Positions 1-8,160 of a DNA stretch of 62,263 bases are shown one piece after another. The notes under the pieces were generated by a model. That model searched no databases. It saw only the letters and a program-made list of their open reading frames with translations, and was not told where the DNA came from. This DNA is from Methylomonas methanica (GTDB lineage: Bacteria; Pseudomonadota; Gammaproteobacteria; Methylococcales; Methylomonadaceae), in contig LUUF01000061.1 of assembly GCA_001644045.1 (NCBI GenBank), forward strand, positions 1-62,263. Direction: 5' to 3'. Each line of letters begins with the position of its first letter. Positions within the stretch are counted from its first letter, which is position 1. The translations under genes and the position numbers were made by a program.

Positions 1-300
1 GTAACCGGATCAATTCGTCATGATCTGCCAGGTTCCGGCAAGACTTTTTTTGACGCCGATACGTTGGCCGAAGGCTTGCGTTCCGCTCGTACCCAGCGTC
101 CCAGGGCGCTTTGCGATATGCTCAGGTGATCAGCGGCTTGCCGCTGGCTGTAGCCTTTTTCAAGCACCACCCTGGCTGCATCTTGTTTGAATTCCAGGCT
201 GTATTTTGGTCGAATGTGTTTTTTGTCGGTACTCATGATTACCTCTGCTAGCAGTATAAAGTCTGCCTTTAGAAGTGTCCGGGGTTATTGGACCATTTCA
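1..300 (-). mobile_element. Partial IS3-family insertion sequence, left end
   Basis: The last bases of this segment, read on the minus strand from 300, begin with TGAAATGGTCCAATAACCCC, which has the look of an IS3-family terminal inverted repeat. An orfA-type gene starts 64 bases inside. Only this end lies in the window; the rest of the element, including any orfB, continues past base 1. The element abuts the decayed transposase at 318-500, so it probably inserted next to or into it. The exact outer boundary at 300 is inferred from the repeat, because no target duplication can be checked. Confidence 0.6.
18..236 (-). pseudogene. IS3-family transposase OrfA, frame-broken
   Basis: The 72-residue reading frame begins with the usual OrfA helix-turn-helix: a Tyr-Ser-x-Glu-Phe-Lys start, then the Gln-Arg-Gln-Ala-Ala and Ser-Ala-Leu-Gly-Arg-Trp recognition region. 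OrfA proteins normally run to about 90-100 residues with a leucine-zipper tail. Here the frame stops early after a run of seven A at codons 64-66. The +1 frame after that run continues with a typical tail (Asp-His-Asp-Glu-Leu-Ile-Arg-Leu). This is therefore either a single-base loss in the A run or an unusual recoding site; a simple frameshift is more likely. The DNA-binding role is known from the family. Confidence 0.7.
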
Positions 301-317
301 CCTTATTGTCATTCCCT

Positions 318-500
318 TTAAGCGGCTTCGATTGCGACAACGGCTCGGAATTTCTCGACCAGCATTTGCTGCGCTATTTCACTGATCATTCGCTTCGGAC
401 CCTATAAGAAAAATGAGAATGATCATGTCGAGCAGAAAACTGGGCGTGCGCCAGACAGTTATTCTGCTCGACAGACTGGACAAAGCTGAGGACGAGTACT
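318..500 (+). pseudogene. Remnant of a DDE-type transposase (integrase core)
   Basis: Translating 320-412 gives Gly-Phe-Asp-Cys-Asp-Asn-Gly-Ser-Glu-Phe, the second-Asp region of an integrase-core (DDE) transposase. After a frame change the next stretch reads Pro-Tyr-Lys-Lys-Asn-Glu-Asn and His-Val-Glu-Gln-Lys, the conserved region around the catalytic Glu. A further frame change gives Arg-Gln-Leu-Phe and then Leu-Asp-Arg-Leu-Asp. At least two frameshifts are present and the N-terminal part is missing, so the gene is dead. It lies between the IS3 end and mshP. Confidence 0.6.
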
Positions 501-511
501 TCAGCCTCCTC

Positions 512-910
512 CTAATTGACAATAGATACCTCTATTTCTCTGGCCACATAGTCGGTATCGGTATAACTACCAAATTGACTCAAGGCGTTAATTCGATAAA
601 TGGTTGGTGTTTTGTCGGCCTCCGAGTATGTTTGGCTACTACAGCTTATTCTGACCGAAAATCCGTCGAGGCCGGTAAAACTCATTGCCGTTTGCGTATT
701 TAGGTCAGAACAATTGCCGCCGTTGGCTATCCGGGCAATCGACCATTCGATACCGGCGCGCGCGGCTTGATACGCTCTGGCACCTTGCAGCGCGTTGATT
801 GACGTGCTGATTTGGTTAGCGCTTAGTCTCACCATGTAAGTACCTAGCAGGCCTAACACCACTAGCACAAAAGTCGCCACCACAATCGAGAAGCCGCGCT
901 GCCCTTTCAC
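512..910 (-). CDS. mshP: MSHA pilus minor protein MshP
   Basis: The 132-residue product has a short basic start followed by Gly-Phe-Ser and a long hydrophobic segment (about residues 7-28), the pilin-like N terminus of MshP proteins. It then has a small soluble domain with two cysteines. MshP is a minor component of mannose-sensitive haemagglutinin type IV pili and would be processed by the prepilin peptidase at the inner membrane. Its ATG overlaps the mshO stop by four bases, so it is coupled to mshO. It is the last gene of the pilin operon; transposase debris follows directly. Confidence 0.8.
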   Translation of the reverse strand: MKGQRGFSIVVATFVLVVLGLLGTYMVRLSANQISTSINALQGARAYQAARAGIEWSIARIANGGNCSDLNTQTAMSFTGLDGFSVRISCSSQTYSEADKTPTIYRINALSQFGSYTDTDYVAREIEVSIVN

Positions 911-1698
911 GGCGCATTATCCACGTGGATTTGCCGAATCAACCGAGTCGATTCTCCCGCATTGTCCGTCAATGTGATAGTCAGCGTGACCATCCCGGAG
1001 TGCGATGCTGTCGCCGAACTGTAGGTGAAGTCGCAACTACTGACATTATTAGCTTGCAGTTGCCCGGTTACGCCAACGGGAGGATCAATTTGCGTGGTAT
1101 CGATGCTATAGCCGCTGTAACGCAATAGAGTACCCGCAACCAAGTCGCAACGATAGGTGAGCGGCGTATCGACGATAAAAAACCGTTGTTGTGGCGATTG
1201 CAGCGGAAATTGCTTGGCGGTGTTTAGTATTAAGCGGGTAGTTGTGGAAGTGTTTTTTAGAGTTGCCCGATTACTGCCGGCATACGCATCGCCGCTACCG
1301 CTGCCCAGATTGTAAATAACCAGTTCTCCTGTTGGCGTGTTTTGCAGGCTGCCTATCACATCGAAGCTGGTATCGGTTGTGGTAAAGTCCAGAATGTCGC
1401 CAGTGCCGTCCGCCGCTAATTTCGCCCGATAGCGGCCGCCTTCGCTAATATGCAGCAGTTCCAGAGTTGTGCCGCCGCCGGCTATGCGGATACTGTTGGG
1501 TAGCGCGCGACGAATGTCGCGCTGCATTAGGCGTAGTGCCGATTCGGCATTATCGACCAGGCTGGTGCGGCGTTCCAGATCCAGATAGCTTTTCACCGGT
1601 AGGGTAATAATGTCTGTCGTCATCGCCGCGAGAATGCCGACAATGACCAGTACGGTAATCAGCTCGATTAAGGTAAAGCCTTGATTCGCGCGGCGCAT
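907..1698 (-). CDS. mshO: MSHA pilus minor pilin MshO
   Basis: The 263-residue protein has a class III signal: Gly7 followed by Phe-Thr-Leu-Ile-Glu and a hydrophobic helix. The glutamate at position +5 of the mature protein, Glu12, is present. The rest is a beta-rich globular domain with paired cysteines. It belongs to the MSHA pseudopilin MshO family and probably sits in the pilus tip or priming complex. It starts one base after the mshD stop and overlaps mshP by ATGA. Confidence 0.85.
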   Translation of the reverse strand: MRRANQGFTLIELITVLVIVGILAAMTTDIITLPVKSYLDLERRTSLVDNAESALRLMQRDIRRALPNSIRIAGGGTTLELLHISEGGRYRAKLAADGTGDILDFTTTDTSFDVIGSLQNTPTGELVIYNLGSGSGDAYAGSNRATLKNTSTTTRLILNTAKQFPLQSPQQRFFIVDTPLTYRCDLVAGTLLRYSGYSIDTTQIDPPVGVTGQLQANNVSSCDFTYSSATASHSGMVTLTITLTDNAGESTRLIRQIHVDNAP

Positions 1699-1699
1699 A

Positions 1700-2167
1700 T
1701 CAGTAATGGGCTCGATAACCCACCAACCGCAGATTGCTTACGCCTGGCCCATTGACGGTAACGCTGATTTGTTTGGCATTCACGCCGCCGCTTAATGCGG
1801 TGGGGGCCGATACCGCGACTGTGACGTTATATTGCGATAGGCCCGTAACTGCATTGCCGGCTTGATCGTGCACGCCGCTATCGCTCAGGCCATTATAGTC
1901 GTCGACATCGTCATAATTGGCTCTGGCACTGCTGCTTCCGCCGCTATAGCCTTGCAGTAAAATTTCTTCCAGATAAGATTCGGCAATTGCTACCGCTTGA
2001 TGCTGCACCACCGGATCCGCACTGTGGCTAACCGTCAGATTAATCACCGACAAAACGCCGAGCAGAGCGATGCTGATGATCAGCATCGATAAAATCAACT
2101 CTATCAGCGTGACGCCGGTTTGCTGTTGATCTGTACCTTTAACGCTTGGTTTAAGACGAACTGTCAT
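1700..2167 (-). CDS. mshD: MSHA pilus minor pilin MshD
   Basis: A prepilin cleavage site is visible around residue 18 (Gly-Val-Thr-Leu-Ile-Glu), then a hydrophobic helix. The product is 155 residues from the ATG at 2167; the longer frame begins with a TTG at 2173 and is less likely. MshD proteins are minor pilins of the MSHA system. The start lies inside the end of mshC (17-base overlap), which suggests translational coupling in the order mshC-D-O-P. Confidence 0.8.
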   Translation of the reverse strand: MTVRLKPSVKGTDQQQTGVTLIELILSMLIISIALLGVLSVINLTVSHSADPVVQHQAVAIAESYLEEILLQGYSGGSSSARANYDDVDDYNGLSDSGVHDQAGNAVTGLSQYNVTVAVSAPTALSGGVNAKQISVTVNGPGVSNLRLVGYRAHY

Positions 2168-2651
2168 AAACAAAGCCGGTATCTTTTACCACGCTGATTT
2201 GTTTGCCGTTACTGCCGATATTAATTTGTTCATCCGCGGAAGAATCGCCTTTGGCAGTGAAATAAAACGTCGTAGTGCTCAAGTTGATACCGGATTGACT
2301 GCCTTGATAACTGGACTCGCCGGAACCAGGTCGAGCCACGGATAAACCGAAATTTGCGCTGATTGTCGATGCGCATTGACTACGATCCGTCACTGTCGGG
2401 CGTTTCAACTCGAATTGATTGGCGCTGATTTGCACTTGGACATTGCAGCCGGTTGCAACCGCCAACTTTTGGGCATAACGAATCGCGTTGATAGTATCGT
2501 CGAAGAACGCCCGTTCTTGATAAACCGACAAATCGAAAAACTTGGGCAGTGCCGTTGCCGACAAAATACCGAGAATGACGATGGTCATCGTCAGTTCAAC
2601 CAATGTGAAACCGCTTGAGCTGCGGTTTGAATTGAGATGAATGATAATCAT
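2151..2651 (-). CDS. mshC: MSHA pilus minor pilin MshC
   Basis: This 166-residue protein has the motif Gly-Phe-Thr-Leu-Val-Glu at residues 14-19, followed by the hydrophobic helix of type IV pilins. Two cysteines in the C-terminal half could form the pilin disulphide. Its position after mshA and before mshD is that of MshC in the Vibrio and Shewanella loci. It is a minor pilin exported to the inner membrane and cleaved by the prepilin peptidase. A gap of 122 bases separates it from mshA, so it may have some transcription of its own; no clear terminator is seen there. Confidence 0.8.
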   Translation of the reverse strand: MIIIHLNSNRSSSGFTLVELTMTIVILGILSATALPKFFDLSVYQERAFFDDTINAIRYAQKLAVATGCNVQVQISANQFELKRPTVTDRSQCASTISANFGLSVARPGSGESSYQGSQSGINLSTTTFYFTAKGDSSADEQINIGSNGKQISVVKDTGFVYDSSS

Positions 2652-2773
2652 CGTAACAGCAGCGGGTAGGGCAGGGCTATGGAATGGCTGTGCACGATCA
2701 ACAGCCCTTTATTTGCAGCATAGCTGGCTAAGCCATTCGTTTATCTATTTGCAGCCAATGTTATCGGGTTACA

Positions 2774-3229
2774 TCACGAGCAGTTACTGTTAACGATGCT
2801 GGCCGTTGCGGCGACCGACGCGCTGGTTGCTGCCGTGTAAGTGATTTCGCAAGTAGCAGCCGTTGTTACCCCGGATGAGAAACCGATCTTAGTGCCGGCG
2901 GTGGTGAAAGCAAGGTCGCCGGTTAATCGAACCGCCGATCCGATACCGGCAGCGGTAGCCGCTGGGTAGCCATATACCAAATCCACAGTGCTGCCTTCCA
3001 GCGTTATGGTTTGGCCCGATGCGGCTGTCTTGCTTTCGAGTAGCGCTTGGGCGTGCGCGATGGTAATCGCGGAGTTAACGGCGCCAAGTGCACCTTCCAA
3101 GGCCGCCGCCCGTGCATTGGTGGACATATTCGAAAACTTAGGTAAAGCGGTGGCCGCCAAAATGCCTAAAATCACGATCACCATGATCAATTCTATTAAT
3201 GTGAATCCTTGTTGCCGATCTGATTTCAT
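2774..3229 (-). CDS. mshA: MSHA major pilin MshA
   Basis: The 151-residue product has a very short leader ending Gln-Gln-Gly at residues 7-9, then Phe-Thr-Leu-Ile-Glu-Leu-Ile and a typical pilin helix. It is rich in Ala, Thr and Ser. A cysteine near residue 127 and one as the penultimate residue can form the C-terminal D-region disulphide. It is the first gene of the pilin operon and the only candidate for the major subunit; a separate mshB is not seen. The upstream 167-base gap to the divergent 3397 gene must hold its promoter. It could equally be named MshB, as the two are close paralogues. Confidence 0.8.
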   Translation of the reverse strand: MKSDRQQGFTLIELIMVIVILGILAATALPKFSNMSTNARAAALEGALGAVNSAITIAHAQALLESKTAASGQTITLEGSTVDLVYGYPAATAAGIGSAVRLTGDLAFTTAGTKIGFSSGVTTAATCEITYTAATSASVAATASIVNSNCS

Positions 3230-3396
3230 TGTTTTTTCCGAAAATTAAGACGTAAGCGAATATTCTGTCAAAGGTAAGGTACATGAATTGCCAAGTATTG
3301 TAGAACATGACCTAGTCTATACTGAGGTTTAATTTTGGTTAGTTATTACCAAAAAGCAACATATCGTCGTGTTTTAGTTCTTGTTAACGTACCGCT

Positions 3397-3618
3397 ATGA
3401 GCATACGAAAATTTATTTTTTGCGACATCTGCAACCCGCAAGGTTTACGCTCGATAGAATTTCGCCGGGCGCCACGCAGTGATGAGCGCGTCGGCCGGCG
3501 CCTCAGTGACGGCAGAGCTTGGTTTGAAGGGGAATTAAGCTTGGCGGTCAATTCGGGTTGGCTGTGCACCGAGGACGGCCGGCATATTTGTCCGGTTTGC
3601 CAGAATAACAGCCAATAG
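3397..3618 (+). CDS. Small CxxC-CxxC protein upstream of mshQ
   Basis: The 73-residue frame has a Cys-Asp-Ile-Cys pair at residues 9-12 and a Cys-Pro-Val-Cys pair at 66-69. This spacing fits one zinc knuckle joining both ends of the chain, or two redox pairs. The middle is arginine-rich and there is no signal peptide or membrane segment. I do not recognise the family. The gene is divergent from mshA. It ends ten bases before the mshQ frame, in the same reading frame, separated by a single TAG. A cytoplasmic partner or regulator of mshQ is possible but is only inferred from position. Confidence 0.55.
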   Translation: MSIRKFIFCDICNPQGLRSIEFRRAPRSDERVGRRLSDGRAWFEGELSLAVNSGWLCTEDGRHICPVCQNNSQ

Positions 3619-3627
3619 CGTTCCGGT

Positions 3628-6600
3628 TTGCTGTTGCGCCAGTCGGTCCGCTCGTTGGTATTGGTTCGGTTCTGGCTTTGCCTTTACCTGTTCATTATTT
3701 GGTTGATGCCAACCGTGGCGTATGCCGGTCGTGTCATAAACTCGGCAACCTTGAATGGCGCTACATCCATCACCGTGACACCTGGTGCGACGATTACTGC
3801 TTCGCTGAATGTCACCACGTCCAGCACCGATAATACCTGGCTTGCCAGCGGCTGGCTTATTTCCACCAGCGTGACGACCGGCACCGGTACTTGTGCGAAC
3901 CACGCTAATTACCTGGCTAGCGGCACTTTCAACCAATCTTTCACTATCACGGCACCTAACACCGCGGGGACTTACAATGCCTATTTTGCGGCGTATAGCG
4001 CTGACAACTGCGGAACTGGGCAAAGTGTTGTCTATACCTTGAGCAATGCGGTGATTGTGGCGACCGCACCCGCAGTTTCATCCATCAATCTGGCGGGCGC
4101 AAGTCCTACTACAACCGGTACCAGCGTATCGTGGACGGTGGTCTTTAACAAAAGTGTTACCGGTGTCGATGCCAGCGATTTTTCCTTGGTGCAAAGCGGT
4201 GGCGCCAGTGGCGCTGCCATTACCAGCGTGACCGGCAGTGGTAGCTCTTGGACCGTGACTGCCAGTTCGGGCTCCACAGCTGGAAGCCTGGGACTAAATC
4301 TGGTCGATGACGACTCGATCAAGTATGCGTCTAGTATCCCGCTGGGCGGAACCGGTATAGGCAATGACAACTTTACCGGACAGGTTTATACGGTGACATT
4401 CGCGTCGTTGCCGATACTTGATTTTCATATGGACGAAGCTGCCTGGAACGGCACCGCCAACGAAGTGATCGATAGCGAGAGCGGCTACAGCGGCACCGCT
4501 GCAACATTGACGGGTAGTAAACCTAGTACAGCCAGCACTGTACCGGTAAGCGCCGGCAGCCCAGGTACCTGCGGTTACGGTGTGTTCAACCGCAACAATA
4601 AGAACTATGTTGCCTTGCCGTCTAGTTTTCCCAACTTGGGAGCAACGGGCGGCGCTTTTACCATTGCTGCCTGGATCAGAACCACCAACAACACGCTGCC
4701 GGGCCAGCGAATTTTCATCGACGACGAACACAATTCCAGCGGTTACGGCTTTAGCTTGGCCGATGGCGGCAACGGCAAGGTGCGTTTTTTTAGTCGCGGT
4801 ACGCCTTCGGTCGAGAGCCTGGATACCGCGAATGTAATAGCCAATAACACTTGGTATTTCGTTGCGGCGGTTGTGGATGTGCCGAACAAAACCAAACGGA
4901 TTTACGTTTTCAACACAGCAGGGACTTTGCTGGCCAATGTCAGTGCAACTTGGACTGAGACCAGTTTCGGTTCGGATAGCGGCATTGCGTCTATCGGCGG
5001 TGAAACCAATGCGGCCGGCGAGAATAATAATTCCTTCGGTTTTGCCGGCAATATCGACGAATTGCGGGTATTTCAGAGCGCCTTGACCCAATCGAGTATT
5101 CAAAGTCTGATGTCGCGCACTCGTTCCTGCACCATAGTCTCGCCGGTGTTGGTCAACCCAGTGGATTTCAATTGCGTGGAAGCCGGGCAATCTGAATTGA
5201 CCGGGCATCTTTACGGTAAGTTATCCGGCACCTCGTTTACGTTTGACGTGATTGCTCTCAAGGATACAAATAATGACGGTATCGCCGAGGGCGCGCTTAC
5301 TACGTATGCTTCAGATGTAACACGCAACGTCACGGTGGAATTGGTTGATGGTTCCGGAAGCACGGCTTGTCGTTCCAGGACTGCGTTAAGCCCGATTATT
5401 AGTCAGACCTTATCATTTGCCAAGGCGTCGCAACCTAGCGAGCAAGGCCGGAAAAGTACTGCAAGCTTTACGGTCGCCAAAGCCTACGCCAACTTGCGCT
5501 GTCGTGTTACCGACGCCACCAATTCGCCGTCGATAGTCGGATGCTCGGCCGACAGTTTCTCGATAAGGCCGACTACGTTCAGCGTTTCCGCTAGCGCCAA
5601 TGGCAGTTCCGCGATCAAAACCGGCGCCAGTTTTTCGATGACGGCCGCCAGCGGGGTGGTGGGGTACGATGGCTCGCCGAAGGCGGACCCGAGTAAATTG
5701 AATGCGCATAGCGGGGCGATTCGCAGCGGAATGTTGACCGGCACCTTCGATTACGCCGACTTAACGACAGGAACGGCGACGGGTTCCGACTTTATCTATT
5801 CGGAGGTTGGTTATTTCAACTTATCGGCGCAAGGCGTGTACGACGATAACTTTACCGAAGTAGACGCGGTAAACAGCGATTGCACCAGTGACTTTGCCAA
5901 TACGGCGGTTAGCGGCAAATTTGGCTGTAAGTTCGGCAATACGGCGACTACCGGCAATTTCGGCCGATTCATTCCGGACCATTTCGATGTGACGCTGAAT
6001 ACTCCCTTATTTGCCCCAAGCTGCAATAGCTTTACCTATGTCGGGCAGCCCATCAAATACGCGATGAACCCAGTGGTTACCGTTACCGCGAAAAATGCAG
6101 ATGCAGGCACGACACAAAACTATACGGGAAGTTACTGGAAAATAGATCCCAGTCATGCCACTTACGGCATTACGCCCAGTTACAGCGAAGCCACGCAATC
6201 GCTGACGGTGTTGAATAGCAGCGCGCCGGTAGTTGCCGATAACGGCAATGGCACCGGTACCCTGACATTTGCCGACACCAGCAGTAATATTCTCGGCATA
6301 ACTCGCGGCAATCCATTGGCGACGTTTAATGCCGAAATAGCGATGAGCTTTACTTTGCGAGACACCGATGCTGTACAGGTTACAAACATCAACGGCGTGG
6401 CCGGCGGCAATCCGGTGGCATTCGGTTCCGCTAGCGCCGGAAACGGCATTGGCTTTAGCAACGGCTATAAGGCTCAGCGCTGGGGACGGCTGACCTTGAG
6501 CAATGCTTATGGTTCGGAATTGGCGGCGTTGCCGATGCCATTGTTCAGCGAGTATTTCAACGGCAGCGCATTCGTGACCAATACCGCCGACAATTGCACT

Positions 6601-6939
6601 AGTCTGAGTTTGACTAACCAGATACAACTCAGCAATTCGGCAACAGCCAGCGGTGCGTTAAAAGCCGGCAATACCGCAATGACTATATTGCCGTCCGGAA
6701 CATCAACGGCAACGTTGGCAAATACGCCCTTACTGGCCGGCGTTGCCGGCTTGAGTTTCAGCGCGCCGGGAGCCGGTAACACGGGGTATATCGATGTCAG
6801 CGGGAGTTTTGGCAGTCTGCCGTGGCTGTTGTTCGACTGGGATCATAATGGCGTTCACGACAATTCGCCCGCCGCCAAGGCCTCGTTTGGCATCTACAAA
6901 GGCGGCAGCCAGCAAATTTATCTGCGGGAAGTGTACTAA
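3628..6939 (+). CDS. mshQ: MshQ-like surface adhesin with LamG domain
   Basis: This 1103-residue protein has a hydrophobic signal peptide ending Ala-Tyr-Ala near residue 33. Ser/Thr/Gly-rich Ig-like repeats follow (about 35-260), then a concanavalin A/LamG-type domain (about 265-490) and a long beta-rich C-terminal region. It ends Phe-Gly-Ile-Tyr-Lys-Gly...Leu-Arg-Glu, the closing signature of the MshQ/DUF6701 family. It is probably an exported, pilus-associated adhesin. No ATG or GTG lies before the signal peptide; the likely start is the TTG at 3628. Unlike the usual msh order, the gene points against both neighbours, and its stop overlaps the mshG stop tail to tail. Confidence 0.8.
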   Translation: MLLRQSVRSLVLVRFWLCLYLFIIWLMPTVAYAGRVINSATLNGATSITVTPGATITASLNVTTSSTDNTWLASGWLISTSVTTGTGTCANHANYLASGTFNQSFTITAPNTAGTYNAYFAAYSADNCGTGQSVVYTLSNAVIVATAPAVSSINLAGASPTTTGTSVSWTVVFNKSVTGVDASDFSLVQSGGASGAAITSVTGSGSSWTVTASSGSTAGSLGLNLVDDDSIKYASSIPLGGTGIGNDNFTGQVYTVTFASLPILDFHMDEAAWNGTANEVIDSESGYSGTAATLTGSKPSTASTVPVSAGSPGTCGYGVFNRNNKNYVALPSSFPNLGATGGAFTIAAWIRTTNNTLPGQRIFIDDEHNSSGYGFSLADGGNGKVRFFSRGTPSVESLDTANVIANNTWYFVAAVVDVPNKTKRIYVFNTAGTLLANVSATWTETSFGSDSGIASIGGETNAAGENNNSFGFAGNIDELRVFQSALTQSSIQSLMSRTRSCTIVSPVLVNPVDFNCVEAGQSELTGHLYGKLSGTSFTFDVIALKDTNNDGIAEGALTTYASDVTRNVTVELVDGSGSTACRSRTALSPIISQTLSFAKASQPSEQGRKSTASFTVAKAYANLRCRVTDATNSPSIVGCSADSFSIRPTTFSVSASANGSSAIKTGASFSMTAASGVVGYDGSPKADPSKLNAHSGAIRSGMLTGTFDYADLTTGTATGSDFIYSEVGYFNLSAQGVYDDNFTEVDAVNSDCTSDFANTAVSGKFGCKFGNTATTGNFGRFIPDHFDVTLNTPLFAPSCNSFTYVGQPIKYAMNPVVTVTAKNADAGTTQNYTGSYWKIDPSHATYGITPSYSEATQSLTVLNSSAPVVADNGNGTGTLTFADTSSNILGITRGNPLATFNAEIAMSFTLRDTDAVQVTNINGVAGGNPVAFGSASAGNGIGFSNGYKAQRWGRLTLSNAYGSELAALPMPLFSEYFNGSAFVTNTADNCTSLSLTNQIQLSNSATASGALKAGNTAMTILPSGTSTATLANTPLLAGVAGLSFSAPGAGNTGYIDVSGSFGSLPWLLFDWDHNGVHDNSPAAKASFGIYKGGSQQIYLREVY

Positions 6940-8159
6940 CGATGCATATTGGTGGATAAATCCCACATCGGCAAAAAGATACCCAAAGCCAGCACCAATA
7001 CCATGATGCCGATCACCACGATTAAAACCGGCTCGATCACGCTGGACAGGGTTTTTAATTCCGCGTCGATCTCGCCTTCGTAAAAATCCGCAACTTCATG
7101 CAACATTTCGGCGATATTGCCCGATTCTTCGCCGACCATAATCATTTGAATCACCAAGGGTGGAAACAAGCCTATGCTTTTCGCCATTCGGCTGATACTG
7201 TCGCCTTTTTCGATACCGATCCGCATCTTATGCAGCTTGTCGCCGATGTATTCATTACCGACTGCTTTGGAGACTATCGCGATGCCCTGAATCAACGGTA
7301 CGCCGGCATTCAATATCATCGCAAAGGCGCGGGAAAATCGCTCCATCGTCGCGCGTTCGACGATGCTGCCGACCGCTGGAATTTTTAGTAAAAACCAATG
7401 CCATTGCCTGAGGCCGTCCGGATTTTCCAGGTATTTGGCAAACAACAACGCAGCCGCCACTAAGCCTGCCAACAGGTGCGGCCAGTAATTGACGGTAAAC
7501 TCCGAAATCGACATCAGTAACCGGGTTTGCCAAGGCAATTGCGCGCCCATTTTGTCGAACATGCCCTTAAAGGCCGGAATGACATAAATATTGACGATTA
7601 CCAGCGCGATGCTGATGGCCGCGATCACCATGCCGGGGTAACGCAGCGCGGTTTTGATGCGGTTTTCGGTATCCTTTTCCCGCTCCAGATAATGGCTGAT
7701 TTGCAGAAAAGCCTGCTCCAGGCTGCCGGTGGTTTCGCCGACATTGACGATGCTTAGCAATAATAACGGGAAAATCTTGTCGTACTGCGCCATGGCTTGC
7801 GACAGCGGTTGCCCTGATTCCAGCTTACGGGTGATGCCAACCAACGCCTGTTTCAACGCAATATTGCGGCTGGAATCGGACAGGCTGCTGATCGCACGCG
7901 ACAATGGCACACCTGCTTTGGTCAGACTGTACATTTGCCGGCTGAACAGTATCAGGTCGTTGATATTAAGTGCCCGTAAGGCGCGCCACTGCGCAAACTG
8001 TTCCAGCAAGTCGGCGCTGCCGGCTATCGGTTCAATGGCGATGGGGATCAAGCCCCGGCTATTTAGAGTTTGCGCGACGGTTTGCGCTGATTCGGCATCC
8101 AGTTGGCCGTTAATTAATTGGCCTTGGGGATTGCGGGCCTTATAGGCAAAATTGGCCAT
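6936..8159 (-). CDS. mshG: MSHA pilus inner-membrane platform protein MshG
   Basis: The 407-residue protein belongs to the GspF/PilC family: two cytoplasmic helical domains and three membrane segments (near residues 170, 220 and at the C terminus). It would form the inner-membrane platform of the pilus machine, contacting the ATPase MshE. I chose the ATG at 8159 (Met-Ala-Asn-Phe-Ala-Tyr-Lys-Ala-Arg) because it is the family's normal start and follows the mshE stop by one base. The frame is open for another 101 codons upstream, but that part overlaps mshE and has no pilus-protein character. Confidence 0.9.
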   Translation of the reverse strand: MANFAYKARNPQGQLINGQLDAESAQTVAQTLNSRGLIPIAIEPIAGSADLLEQFAQWRALRALNINDLILFSRQMYSLTKAGVPLSRAISSLSDSSRNIALKQALVGITRKLESGQPLSQAMAQYDKIFPLLLLSIVNVGETTGSLEQAFLQISHYLEREKDTENRIKTALRYPGMVIAAISIALVIVNIYVIPAFKGMFDKMGAQLPWQTRLLMSISEFTVNYWPHLLAGLVAAALLFAKYLENPDGLRQWHWFLLKIPAVGSIVERATMERFSRAFAMILNAGVPLIQGIAIVSKAVGNEYIGDKLHKMRIGIEKGDSISRMAKSIGLFPPLVIQMIMVGEESGNIAEMLHEVADFYEGEIDAELKTLSSVIEPVLIVVIGIMVLVLALGIFLPMWDLSTNMHR

Positions 8160-8160
8160 C

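Noticed and set aside
4294-5208. 304-codon open frame on the minus strand inside mshQ
   Set aside because: It is a shadow of the Ser/Thr/Gly-rich mshQ code. The translation is rich in Arg and His without domain patterns.
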